Shown one piece after another: positions 56,201-64,000 of a stretch of DNA of 64,000 nucleotides. The position numbers and the translations under genes were made by a program. Position 1 is the stretch's first letter; each line of letters starts with the position of its first letter. The notes under the pieces are model-generated. The model saw only the letters and a list, made by a program, of their open reading frames with translations, made no database searches and was not told the origin of the DNA. The DNA comes from Mytilisepta virgata (Eukaryota; Mollusca; Bivalvia; Mytilida; Mytilidae), in NCBI GenBank assembly GCA_028015205.1, contig JAPWFG010000018.1:2170001-2234000 (forward strand), in the 5' to 3' direction.

Positions 56201-58832
56201 TTTGTTTTGTGCTAGCTCTCTTATATTGCTTTCTCTCTGAGGTCTTGATTTGATTGGTATGCCATAGATGACCTTCTTGTCATCCGCTTGTAAGAGGTAT
56301 TGTGATACTTGTTGAAAGAAAACCTTCCTCTTAAAAATTATCCCGATACTTCTCGTATATAGGTCTATAGAAACGTTTTGACTCGAACGACCACTCCTTC
56401 AGTCTTTCTATATTGAGTAGATAAATATTTTGTACTTCTGTTGTGGAGCAATCTGAAGAATTGTTATAAAACACAGGCAAATACTTATGTCCATTATTTC
56501 ATTCATCTCATTCTGTTTAGGGTATGTTATTTCCATCTTGCCGTTTCCTCTAGAAAAAATTCATAGAACGACCTTAATGGAGAATGACCCGACTGTAAAA
56601 GCGGATCACCCGCACGTATCGCCGACGTCGCAATGTTTTGAATCGACATTTGACCTGAGCTTTTGAGGACATGGAAAACTTAGAAGAATTTTAAATTAGT
56701 TTTTCAACAGAAAACCTCCAATTAAGAATACGCTTCAGTGACTCGCCTAAAAGAGACCTCGTATTGTGATTCGCGCTCGATATTTTACGATATTAATCTA
56801 CATAAAGCTCGATAATCTATACTGGTCTACATGACATGAAACCCAACATGTTCTACATACAGTCCCCAACATGTTCTACATACAGTCATGACAGTATACT
56901 GTTCTGATGTTTTTCTTCCGACCACATGTGAATATCGGTTATATTTTCCACATGAAAAACTGTCCTAATTGTTTTATTTTTTTAGGTCATGGTGATATTA
57001 CAAAAAGTGGTATAAATGTCGGGTGTGTAGAATTACTCAATACAGTCCAAAAACGGATCAAACCAAAGTACCATGTATTTGGTCACATACACGAAAGTAG
57101 GTAATCTTTGGTGACATATTTCAGATATAAACTGAAGTAAGAAACATACATAGCAAACCATGAGTTACCATGATAAACAGATTTGTTTTTTATTTAATAC
57201 ACGGACAAATAAACAATTACTGTAGTAACAAGAAAAGGACAAATATACCTAAGGAGCAATAAAAAACGTAATCCATTGGACAGACAAACCCGGGAAGACA
57301 AATGAACAACCACATGCACAACAAATAAACACAGAAAATTAAAAAAAACAATGAACAACAAGAACTCCTTTAAAAACCCGGAGTGAACCCAGGTGCTCCG
57401 GAGGATAAGCAGTTCCTGCTCCGTATACGGCACCCGTCGTGAAGTTCAACAAAGTCAATCCGGATGGAAGTTACAAATCGGTGGAGGTACATGAAATGTT
57501 ACGACAGTGGGAACAGGTCCAACATCATCTTAGATATTGGAACACTGTAATGGTCAATCAATTCGTGATGACGACGTAAAATGTCCTAAGTGATGACAAG
57601 AACTTATTCCTGATAAAACCCGGGTTAAGAAGCTTTTGTGACAGCAGTAATGTCGAAAGTCAGGGTAGCATGCCCTGGAAAATCGGATAAGCTGAGAAAC
57701 GTAGACGCCATATGCAGGCGATGCTGGTATATTGCTACTCAAGAAGGGAAAATTAACAATAGGAAAGTTGAATCACCCTATTATCTGATATTTGATGACA
57801 ATGTTGATGTATATGTGTTATGCAAACATTTGGTATCTGACATGTGTCTGATAAGCAATGTCTTAAATGGCTCAAATGGATAAATCGACCTTATATGTTG
57901 TATTGTTTTAACTTCCTGCTACAGTGTATGTGTATCATTCTATTTTGTATTTTTTTAGGCAATTGCAAGTACAAAAAAACATGTAGAACTTTTTCAGAAA
58001 AATTTGGAAACTATTATTTTTCTGTCTGTAGTTTGTTCATCTTTTAGTTTTTAAGGGTTTTCTGCACAACAAATAATTATGGTGAAGTTATATTCTGGTG
58101 CCCCCCCATCCCCTCAAAAAATAAAAAAAACAGACCCCCCACAAATGAAAATAAAGACCATTTACTAACTGGAACAAAATTACTTGTGGACAGGACCCCA
58201 AATGGTGGTGCTTTAGCGAAATGGGATCAACATTTATAAAACATATTTTGAATTTTTTATTCATTTGAATCTAAACTAATGAGTAAATTACTTACGGACG
58301 ATATTTGAGAGCGTGGAATACCTGTCATTTTTTTTATCATACGGCATAATGGTACTTCTAATATTAGATATTAGGGTTGTTTGATATGCCCTTCTTACAC
58401 TGGAAAAATAATTGAACCTGCCGTTTTGACAAACCCTTTAAAAGTGCAAAGAGGAAAGATATAAAGTCCCATTACGAAGAGAAATATGTTTTTTTTTTAT
58501 TTTATTTTATTTGATAGGACTATGTTTGGTGGTATATGACTTATTTCATGTATTTTTTAGGTTATGGAATCACTACGGACGGAGTAACAACTTTCATAAA
58601 TGCTGCGTCATGCACAAAAGGATATAAACTTGAAAATCCACCAATCATATTTGATGTTCCGTTACCTCATGGCCAATCAAAAGATAATTTATTGAAGAAA
58701 GTTGACACTGTTTCATATTCCATAGAACAGTCACGTGTAAAGAGTAAAGTTAGTTTGATAAGTGAAGTAGATAAGGAAAAGAAAGTCAGCCTTTTGCTAG
58801 AACTGAAAAAAGCAAAGACTAAGGTTGAATAA
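49812..58832 (+). CDS. MPPED: MPPED-family metallophosphoesterase (five exons seen; 5' end uncertain)
   Basis: Exons 49812-50264, 51869-52094, 54112-54227, 56986-57096 and 58561-58832 join in phase. From the first Met (ATG 49859) the product is 376 residues. Family ligands are all present: D88 and H90 (ISDTHS), D118 (HTGDF), N149/H150 (AGNHE), H245 (THGPP), and H283/H285 (GHIHE). Vertebrate MPPED1/MPPED2 are cytosolic phosphodiesterases acting on cyclic nucleotides and similar substrates with Mn or Fe. MPPED2 has Gly where this protein has His in GHIHE and is weakly active, so this protein should be the more active form (inference). The N-terminal 75 residues are acidic and unlike vertebrate ones. 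The C-terminus is about 50 residues longer and Lys/Val/Ser-rich. The exon at 49812 opens in phase, so an upstream exon may exist. Confidence 0.88.
50735..51160 (+). pseudogene. LINE C-terminal fragment in an MPPED intron
   Basis: Broken frames still read IRISDHTLEIE, a degenerate A-run, IEDQNNFLLSCK, and FYLG-type residues, the same C-terminal module as at 37.8 and 42.2 kb. It is followed by 3' UTR-like sequence. The flanking 51161-51868 holds no recognised exon; a 70-codon frame at 51317 is unidentified. Confidence 0.65.
51869..52094 (+). CDS. MPPED: MPPED exon B: GNHE motif
   Basis: The acceptor TTTTTGCAG ends at 51868. It encodes KLPHTKKVVIAGNHEISLDE and NVIYLQDSMVTICGINIYGS, closely parallel to the vertebrate IVIAGNHE and IYLQDSEV segments. 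The donor CCATG|GTAAAT leaves phase 2. Confidence 0.9.
52797..52842. repeat. Perfect 19-bp-arm hairpin in a CCGCGGATCC cluster
   Basis: The arms 52797-52815 and 52824-52842 are exact complements (TGATATGAAATCCGCGGAT) around an 8-base loop. A second, imperfect inverted pair (near 52748-52774 and 52871-52895) surrounds it, forming a nested foldback of about 150 bp. It lies in an MPPED intron. Confidence 0.85.
52846..53058 (-). other. Unidentified open frame with ATG context and donor
   Basis: On the minus strand ATGGCGGCTTC at 53058 starts a frame (MAASKYPDFTTGRPIMPNFL). A possible donor GATCCGCG|GTAAGC lies near 52874, so it might be a first exon. It overlaps the foldback cluster. The peptide is not recognised. 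It could equally be a repeat-derived frame. Confidence 0.2.
54112..54227 (+). CDS. MPPED: MPPED exon C: THGPP motif
   Basis: The acceptor ATATTTACAG ends at 54111 and completes a Trp codon with exon B (GSPWTP). It encodes WNCIPENVDILMTHGPPAG. The donor GCTG|GTAGGA is at 54227/54228. Confidence 0.9.
54228..55103. other. MPPED intron sequence, nothing recognised
   Basis: An AT-rich stretch after exon C with open frames only up to about 100 codons and no recognised domain. Confidence 0.4.
55104..55450 (+). mobile_element. tRNA-derived SINE, full-length copy
   Basis: The head reads GGCACCATGGTGTAGTGGTT (A-box), GGTCCCTGGTTCGTTTCCCG (B-box), then a body with TAGTCCGTCGGATGGGGACG and GCCGCTCTCGCACCCGCC, and an A/T-rich tail. 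The window's first 163 bp are the same family inverted. No target duplication was identified. Confidence 0.8.
55552..55698. mobile_element. Hairpin MITE
   Basis: The left arm 55552-55615 and right arm 55634-55698 are inverted copies (ACAGTTATTTAACAGT, GGGATATAG, ATTTTATTTGTC) around an 18-base loop holding CGCTATGCG. It is entirely non-coding. The surrounding 55699-56985 shows nothing else. Confidence 0.75.
56986..57096 (+). CDS. MPPED: MPPED exon D: GHIHE motif
   Basis: The acceptor TTTTTTTAG ends at 56985. It encodes GHGDITKSGINVGCVELLNT and HVFGHIHE. Two donors are possible, GAAA|GTAGGT and AGTAG|GTAATC. Only the first keeps phase and yields HIHES-YG, as in the family. Confidence 0.88.
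57215..57440 (+). repeat. Dispersed repeat shared with 17630-17845
   Basis: About 210 bp parallel to the MBD5/6 intron 2 copy. The following sequence (57450-57800) contains GAAAACGTAGACGCCATATG-like segments that also look repeat-derived, with an 81-codon frame at 57638 that is not recognised. Confidence 0.65.
58561..58832 (+). CDS. MPPED: MPPED exon E: C-terminus
   Basis: The acceptor ATTTTTTAG ends at 58560. It reads YGITTDGVTTFINAASCTKG and NPPIIFDVPLPHG, homologous to the vertebrate C-terminal strand, then an added Lys-rich helix-like tail with KSKVSLISEVDKEKKVSLLL. TAA is at 58830-58832. Confidence 0.9.
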
Positions 58833-59637
58833 CAAACATTCAGTGTACTAGCTTTACAGATATTTGAGAAATTTTAGCAAAAGCTGAACCATAAAAATAA
58901 TTTAAGAAATGCAAAAAAGGATTGGATAAAGGAAGAGAAGTTGATAAAGATTCATCGGAGTAATTGTGCACCTGCGCGCATTGTCAATTTCTAGGATCCC
59001 TGTCCGTTGCTGGTTATTCGTTATTCGTCAGTGCTGGTGCTGCTGAGGAATAAACTATGGTTCATTCTGATCTGTATTAATTACTTATTACAGGACAACT
59101 CAAATAAGTTTTTTAAATGATTCATGGAGTATATTTTCCATGAAGTTGAATGAATGCTTTAGTGTTTGAGGAAACATTTTATAATACAAAATAAATATAC
59201 CCACAGTTAAGTAATCCTAAAGGAACTGATTGCACTCGGGGTTTACCTTCTTTGAAAGTTGCAAAACAGAAAAATGAAGACTTGGTTTCGTATTTCAGGC
59301 ATTACTGATTGAAAACTGCCTTTAGCAGGAGAGAGAATAACTATTTACACGAGTTTCGGAGGAGTGCTGTCGGGCGGTTCTAAACAGATGTGAACAAAAA
59401 TTGATTTGCTGCCATTCTGACATTTTCTAATTATTTGCTGAAATTCGAGTAAAACATTTTCAAGATTAAGAATTAGGTTTAAAAAGTGATAAATTTTCGA
59501 AATTGATACTTTTATATCTGTTCTGTGATGTGCAAATAATTTTTAATTTGTTTTCGATATTTTTCTGAATAACTGTGGTTGTGATATTTTTTATCATCAT
59601 GTTATTTTATTGGAAATTACTGTGATATTAATACATT
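58833..59637. other. MPPED 3' flank
   Basis: Presumed 3' UTR followed by AT-rich spacer before the LINE. AATAAA-like motifs occur near 59050 and 59190. No further gene was seen. Confidence 0.45.
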
Positions 59638-59838
59638 CATTCATTCATTCATATCTTTAATTCCTCTATTATACAGAGATTCATGAATAGATAATCAATA
59701 AACAGTTATACATAATACATTAATACAAAAGTAGAAAATACAATATAATATAAGGTAAAGAGAGGATTGATGTATATATATACAAAAGAAGTCAGTGTGG
59801 TGGGAAAGCAACTCCTACCGGTGACATTTCATACACGT

Positions 59839-62800
59839 TTAACCTGCTAATGATCGAAGTCTATTATATTGAGCGACACATTGTATGATGTGCATATGGC
59901 ACATGTTTCGAAAGATCGGAAGATCATCTTCGTCAATGAGATTGTTCGTAACAGATGTTTCCCCGAGTAAAACGTTATACAGCGATTCTTCATTCATGGA
60001 ATAGAGTTCAGTAAAAAGATGTACGGAGAAGTTTTCAATTAAAACATCCCACCATGAGTTTTGTAGGTTGAAAGTTCCCGTGCAGTTACAACATGCATGA
60101 ACGTACACATCGGTGAAAGTTCTACCACATACTAAACAATTGTCTCCAGTACTATTTGGAATGTCTGTCAAAAATTTTGTAATTAGATAAGAGTTTCGTA
60201 TCTCTCGGTTCGTTTTCGAGAACTTCCAATAGTCTGCAAGATCCACATCAGTATGAATATGTTTGAATCTGTCAAAGTCATTATCAAGATTTATTCTAGT
60301 TTTCCATTGAGTTGTTTCAAACTGTTTAATGGAACTTGTCACAATGTTTTTCCACACATTTTTGGAAGGAAATTCATTTTCTAACACATAGTCTAGTATA
60401 TATGGGTGGAGTTCATATTTATATAAAATGTTCATAATGTCTGGTATGAATCCAAGATGTTTACGATTCGGATCACACATGAATGAAAATAATCGTATGA
60501 TAAAGATACGTTTAGTTATGTATTTATCGTCGAGATTGCAAAGTTTATGTAGAAAATATAGTTTTCTCTTGTCGATTTCTGATGTTAATGGGTGTAGACC
60601 TAAAATACTCTCGCACATGTCAGATCTCGTTGATGTTTTAAGATCGAGGATTCTTTTCACTATAAAGTGTTGGAACTGGTTCAGAGTTGTATTGTCTTTA
60701 ACTTTCAAATCGCTCCAAAGTTCAGAACCATATAGGACGGATGGTAAAATGACAGATCTGTAAAGTTTTATGAGCACATTTGGATGCGTATCTTTTGAAT
60801 TAATAATGTTCATTGCGAAGAAGGTGTTACGACCTTTTCTGCAGGCGCGATTTAGACGCTCTTTCTGATTTAATTTAGAGTCTAATACAATGCCAAGATG
60901 AACTGCTGAGTTCCAGAGAGGCATCTGATCATCGCCGATATACCAGGTATGTTCTAAACGTGAGCTCCGTGGATTAGGCTGGAATTGCATTATTCCGGAT
61001 TTCTGAACGTTAAATTTGAAGCGCCATTTCTTAGAATATTTGAAACAAATGTCTAACATACGCTGTAGTCCATTCGGGGAGGTACTAATGCATGAAATGT
61101 CGTCGGCAAGAGTTGGCGAGCAGCTAGTTATATGATAAACGCCAGTATTTACATTAGATCGTTCGATATCTAAAAGTAAGTCATTTATGAAGATTAAGTA
61201 CAAAAATCCTGATAGTACTCCGCCTTGGCGGACGCCTAATTCTACATTAAAGAAATTTGATTCTTGCTGGTTAACTATAACAGAACTTTTTGTATTTACA
61301 TGACAGTCGTTGATTAAGTTTAATATTTTACCTTTGACACCAACATTATAAAGTTTACAAATGAGGGCTTGTCGCCATACCGTGTCAAAAGCTTTCCTGC
61401 TATCTAGGAAAGCTACATATACTCTACTAGACATTTCTAAATTATGGTAAACAGTTTCTTGCAAATTAAAGGATGCTGTCGTACAACCAATATTCTTTTG
61501 AAAACCTTGCTGTTGGGGACACGGAAACTCTTTGTCGTTAAGTACGTGCTTGGTCAATCGCGATTGAATGATAGATTCGAAAAGTTTATATGCACATGAC
61601 AAGAGACTAACCGGTCTATAACTGTCTGGCGAAGATTTACATTTATCGCCGCCTTTGTAAATTGGAACAATGAGGCCTAATTTCCACAATCGGGGAGTTC
61701 TGCCTTTTGCCACGATCTTATTAAATAGAACAGTCAAGTATTGACGTACTGGATTTCCTCCGAATTTCAAGTGTTCATGTTGTATTTTGTCATAACCAGA
61801 TGCTTTTCGTGGTTTCAAACTGTTTATAAGGGTGTCAACTTCATCTTCTGATATTTCGCCACCGGGTAAGTGTTCATTTTGATTCAAATTAGCCGTATTC
61901 AAAATGTCTCTGTATGTTTCGTTCACTAATATTTCGTTTTCAGTGTCATAGTTATCAAGTTCGGAGGGTCTATATAATTCACAGAAGTAATCCGAAAAAC
62001 ATTTAGCTACACCATCTGGGGTGTTATACACATTGTCTTTATATACTATTTCAGGATAAATTTTAGAACTGTTCGGTTTGAAACGTTTAAGCGTTTTCCA
62101 AAATAAGCGAACATCACAGGTTGCAGTTTCATTTAAATCATCATAACATTTTTGATCATATTGTTCATTTGCAGTAATTTGAACTCGCCTGAATTCAGAT
62201 TTTGCACGTTTATAGTCTCTGTAGGAATCGTGATGCATCCCTCTGGGGCGACCATTAGCAATCCATATAGAACGGAACGAACGTTCAGTGTCATGCGCAC
62301 GTTTGACATTCGCGTTCCAATAAGGTTTAGTGTGAATATTGAAACCACATTTCGGAATACTGGAATCAGCTGCATCTCGTAGGATTGAAACAAAGAGCTC
62401 GTACGCGTCATCAACGTCTATAACTTCATTGATCAATTGTTCAGTTAGACAGTTGAGTTTTTCAATTAAACAGTTTTGATAATTACAAGTTTGACCGTCC
62501 GTTGCTCTATGCCAAGCAGGCAACTTACTCCCGAGATTGATAATACAGTGTGGATCATAATCTATATCAATGTCGGCAAGAATTGGGAGATGATCCGACG
62601 TGCTACTTATTGTCCCCTCAGCAAGGATTTCATAAGATTTAATATTTCTAGAAAGGGTTTCATCAATTAAAATATAATCTAACATAGTTTGTTTGGTCGT
62701 ATATGTGTATGATGGACCTGTATAATCTATATTACCACCAGCATATTGTAAAGAGTGTCTTTGAACTAACTGTAATAGCTCAGTTGATTTAGCTCTATTA

Positions 62801-63381
62801 GTTACATTGGCATCCTTTAATAGACAACTGGCATTCAAATCACCAGCAATTATTACATTACCAATTGTACTATGGTAAGTAAACAGTGAATCTAACAAAC
62901 TCAATTCATATCTATAGTGATTTAAAGAATCATCAGATGGTAAGTAGCAACCAAAAATAAAAATTGACAAATTCGACCTATTTCTAAGTTCAATGCCAAT
63001 AATGCGTGTTGAGTCAATATTTGGAATTTCAAATACAGAAAATTGTAAGGACTTTTTATACATGATGGCAACGCCACCTTTCCCATGATACGCATTGTAA
63101 TTGTCAGATAAAATATCACATTTGCTTAGACAATGATAAGTTCCCTCTATACTCGATAAGTAATTCAATGATCTCTCTTTTAGTTTATGTTCTGAGATGA
63201 CACATATATCACATTTTGTTTTGTTCAGAAGTGAGCTAAGACACATAGTTGAGGACATTATACCTCGAACGTTCCATGTTAATAATGAAAGACTATGCAT
63301 AGTTAGTATGAAAAAGATCAAATACAGTAATAACCTATGATGTAGGATCATTGAGTAAAATGTTTTATTGTAACTATTCAT
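59839..63381 (-). CDS. LINE ORF2: endonuclease and reverse transcriptase
   Basis: 1180 residues. The N-terminal apurinic-like endonuclease (about 30-270) shows LTWNVRG, SEHKL, AGDLNAS and TSDHLPI. The reverse transcriptase (about 500-800) shows PRKASGYDKIQHEHL, SYRPVSLLS, FLDSRKAFDTVW, GVRQGGVLSGFLY and TLADDISCI. The catalytic Asp residues are present. The active-site box reads LADD instead of the usual F/YADD. The C-terminus has a Cys/His-rich module (CLVCGRTF ... HACCNC, near 1100-1115). The ORF has no internal stop. The start ATG lies within the last codons of ORF1, suggesting coupled or reinitiated translation. The product copies its RNA by target-primed reverse transcription. Confidence 0.88.
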   Translation of the reverse strand: MNSYNKTFYSMILHHRLLLYLIFFILTMHSLSLLTWNVRGIMSSTMCLSSLLNKTKCDICVISEHKLKERSLNYLSSIEGTYHCLSKCDILSDNYNAYHGKGGVAIMYKKSLQFSVFEIPNIDSTRIIGIELRNRSNLSIFIFGCYLPSDDSLNHYRYELSLLDSLFTYHSTIGNVIIAGDLNASCLLKDANVTNRAKSTELLQLVQRHSLQYAGGNIDYTGPSYTYTTKQTMLDYILIDETLSRNIKSYEILAEGTISSTSDHLPILADIDIDYDPHCIINLGSKLPAWHRATDGQTCNYQNCLIEKLNCLTEQLINEVIDVDDAYELFVSILRDAADSSIPKCGFNIHTKPYWNANVKRAHDTERSFRSIWIANGRPRGMHHDSYRDYKRAKSEFRRVQITANEQYDQKCYDDLNETATCDVRLFWKTLKRFKPNSSKIYPEIVYKDNVYNTPDGVAKCFSDYFCELYRPSELDNYDTENEILVNETYRDILNTANLNQNEHLPGGEISEDEVDTLINSLKPRKASGYDKIQHEHLKFGGNPVRQYLTVLFNKIVAKGRTPRLWKLGLIVPIYKGGDKCKSSPDSYRPVSLLSCAYKLFESIIQSRLTKHVLNDKEFPCPQQQGFQKNIGCTTASFNLQETVYHNLEMSSRVYVAFLDSRKAFDTVWRQALICKLYNVGVKGKILNLINDCHVNTKSSVIVNQQESNFFNVELGVRQGGVLSGFLYLIFINDLLLDIERSNVNTGVYHITSCSPTLADDISCISTSPNGLQRMLDICFKYSKKWRFKFNVQKSGIMQFQPNPRSSRLEHTWYIGDDQMPLWNSAVHLGIVLDSKLNQKERLNRACRKGRNTFFAMNIINSKDTHPNVLIKLYRSVILPSVLYGSELWSDLKVKDNTTLNQFQHFIVKRILDLKTSTRSDMCESILGLHPLTSEIDKRKLYFLHKLCNLDDKYITKRIFIIRLFSFMCDPNRKHLGFIPDIMNILYKYELHPYILDYVLENEFPSKNVWKNIVTSSIKQFETTQWKTRINLDNDFDRFKHIHTDVDLADYWKFSKTNREIRNSYLITKFLTDIPNSTGDNCLVCGRTFTDVYVHACCNCTGTFNLQNSWWDVLIENFSVHLFTELYSMNEESLYNVLLGETSVTNNLIDEDDLPIFRNMCHMHIIQCVAQYNRLRSLAG

Positions 63382-64000
63382 TATATGAGTATTTATAATC
63401 GCCTTCCTCTTCTTGTGGTTCTTTGTACCATTCTCTGTTACTCAGCCAGCGTCTGCATCGTATACCATCGGGCCAGAAGTCACGAGCATCAGAGAGGTCC
63501 GGGGTACCACTAGGGACATGGAGTTTAGCGGACATAACACGAGAGTTCTGATTGGAATTGAAAAATCTGAGATAGACAACGTGGATGCCCTTTCTGTCCA
63601 GATAAGACGTTAGGCCAGCTCTAATGGATTTAGAGTTTATTCCGGAGAGATAATAACGATCTGCTTTTCTCCTTCGGACGCCAGTAAAAAAGTTTTCATC
63701 AACTGGTTTTGCTTCAGAAGTTGTTCCTTGAACACGGATGGGAATATGAAAATTATGTGCGGAATTGTCAGCTTGTGTATTTGTAGTTACAGATTGTTGA
63801 TCATTGTCAGATTCATGTTGTTTAGGTATATTATCTACCGGTTCATGTGAGTCTTTGTCATGACCGTTATCAGACTGATTGGACACGGGTGGACGGTCAG
63901 GACGCTTATCACTTGCATGTTTTTGTTGGGTTGATTGGTCACTATTGTTCACCCTGTCTGGGTTTGATCGGTCGGAATGTGTGTCATTTGTACGTGTATG
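63374..64000 (-). CDS. LINE ORF1 (partial, continues past the window)
   Basis: The frame is open from the window edge, with no stop or required start inside, so the N-terminus is missing. The visible part has a hydrophilic, Gln/Asp/Ser-rich stretch, then a conserved-looking C-terminal block (GVRRRKADRYYLSGI, YLDRKGIHVVYLRFF, FWPDGIRCRRW) characteristic of ORF1 proteins in this LINE type as I recall them. It ends with TAG at 63374-63376, overlapping ORF2. A role as an RNA-binding nucleic-acid chaperone is inferred from the class. Confidence 0.75.
   Translation of the reverse strand, partial: HTRTNDTHSDRSNPDRVNNSDQSTQQKHASDKRPDRPPVSNQSDNGHDKDSHEPVDNIPKQHESDNDQQSVTTNTQADNSAHNFHIPIRVQGTTSEAKPVDENFFTGVRRRKADRYYLSGINSKSIRAGLTSYLDRKGIHVVYLRFFNSNQNSRVMSAKLHVPSGTPDLSDARDFWPDGIRCRRWLSNREWYKEPQEEEGDYKYSYNE

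Larger units (their letters stand above)
59638..64000 (-). mobile_element. Near-intact two-ORF LINE, 5' end outside the window
   Basis: On the minus strand the element ends in a 200-bp 3' UTR and a (TGAA)n tail (59638-59656), then sequence flanking the MPPED gene. ORF1 and ORF2 overlap by 8 nt (63374-63381). A long uninterrupted ORF2 and simple-repeat tail point to a young, possibly autonomous element. The clade is probably in the CR1/L2-Jockey group, but this was not resolved. Confidence 0.88.

Noticed and set aside
57638..57883. 81-codon frame as an extra MPPED exon
   Set aside because: It has no place between exons D and E, which join in phase without it, and it follows a dispersed repeat.

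Overview
The window reads as nuclear DNA of a bivalve mollusc, most likely a mytilid mussel. This is inferred from spliced genes with GT/AG introns, AT-rich introns, many bivalve-style dispersed repeats (elements opening with a hairpin and CGT microsatellites, tRNA-derived SINEs, LINEs with simple-repeat tails), and gene families with animal orthologues. No prokaryotic feature, CRISPR array or operon is present.

Three host protein-coding genes can be supported. (1) 5737-26306 (+): an MBD5/6-type chromatin protein of about 2352 residues. Its six coding exons join in phase. It has a long Q/S/P-rich N-terminus, an MBD split by a 9-kb intron, a very large Ser-rich central exon with a short motif of the MBD5/6 family, and a C-terminal PWWP domain over two exons with a basic tail. 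(2) 33543-35237 (-): a single-coding-exon TRIM-like protein of 564 residues with two B-boxes, a coiled coil and an NHL-type propeller, but no RING. (3) 49812-58832 (+): the MPPED (metallophosphoesterase domain) family, five exons in phase, all metal ligands present; an exon further 5' is possible.

Much of the remainder is transposable elements. At 37.6-50 kb LINE remnants are interrupted by a Tc1/mariner element (39601-41126, catalytically broken) and by a repeated non-autonomous family with the hallmarks of Helentron-associated elements. That family has four copies here (10151-12463, 42504-44674, 45150-49778 and 45947-48351), and the last is nested inside the third. The outer element of the nest ends 33 bp before the splice acceptor of the first visible MPPED exon. 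The right end (59638-64000, minus) carries a nearly intact two-ORF LINE whose ORFs overlap by 8 nt and whose ORF1 runs off the window.

Other repeats include a 2-kb foldback element (3045-5064), several hairpin MITEs, a SINE with a perfect 9-bp target duplication in an MBD5/6 intron, and fragments of two further bivalve repeat families. No functional link between the three host genes is visible. Exon boundaries were derived by hand from splice consensus, reading frame and remembered family alignments, without transcripts.
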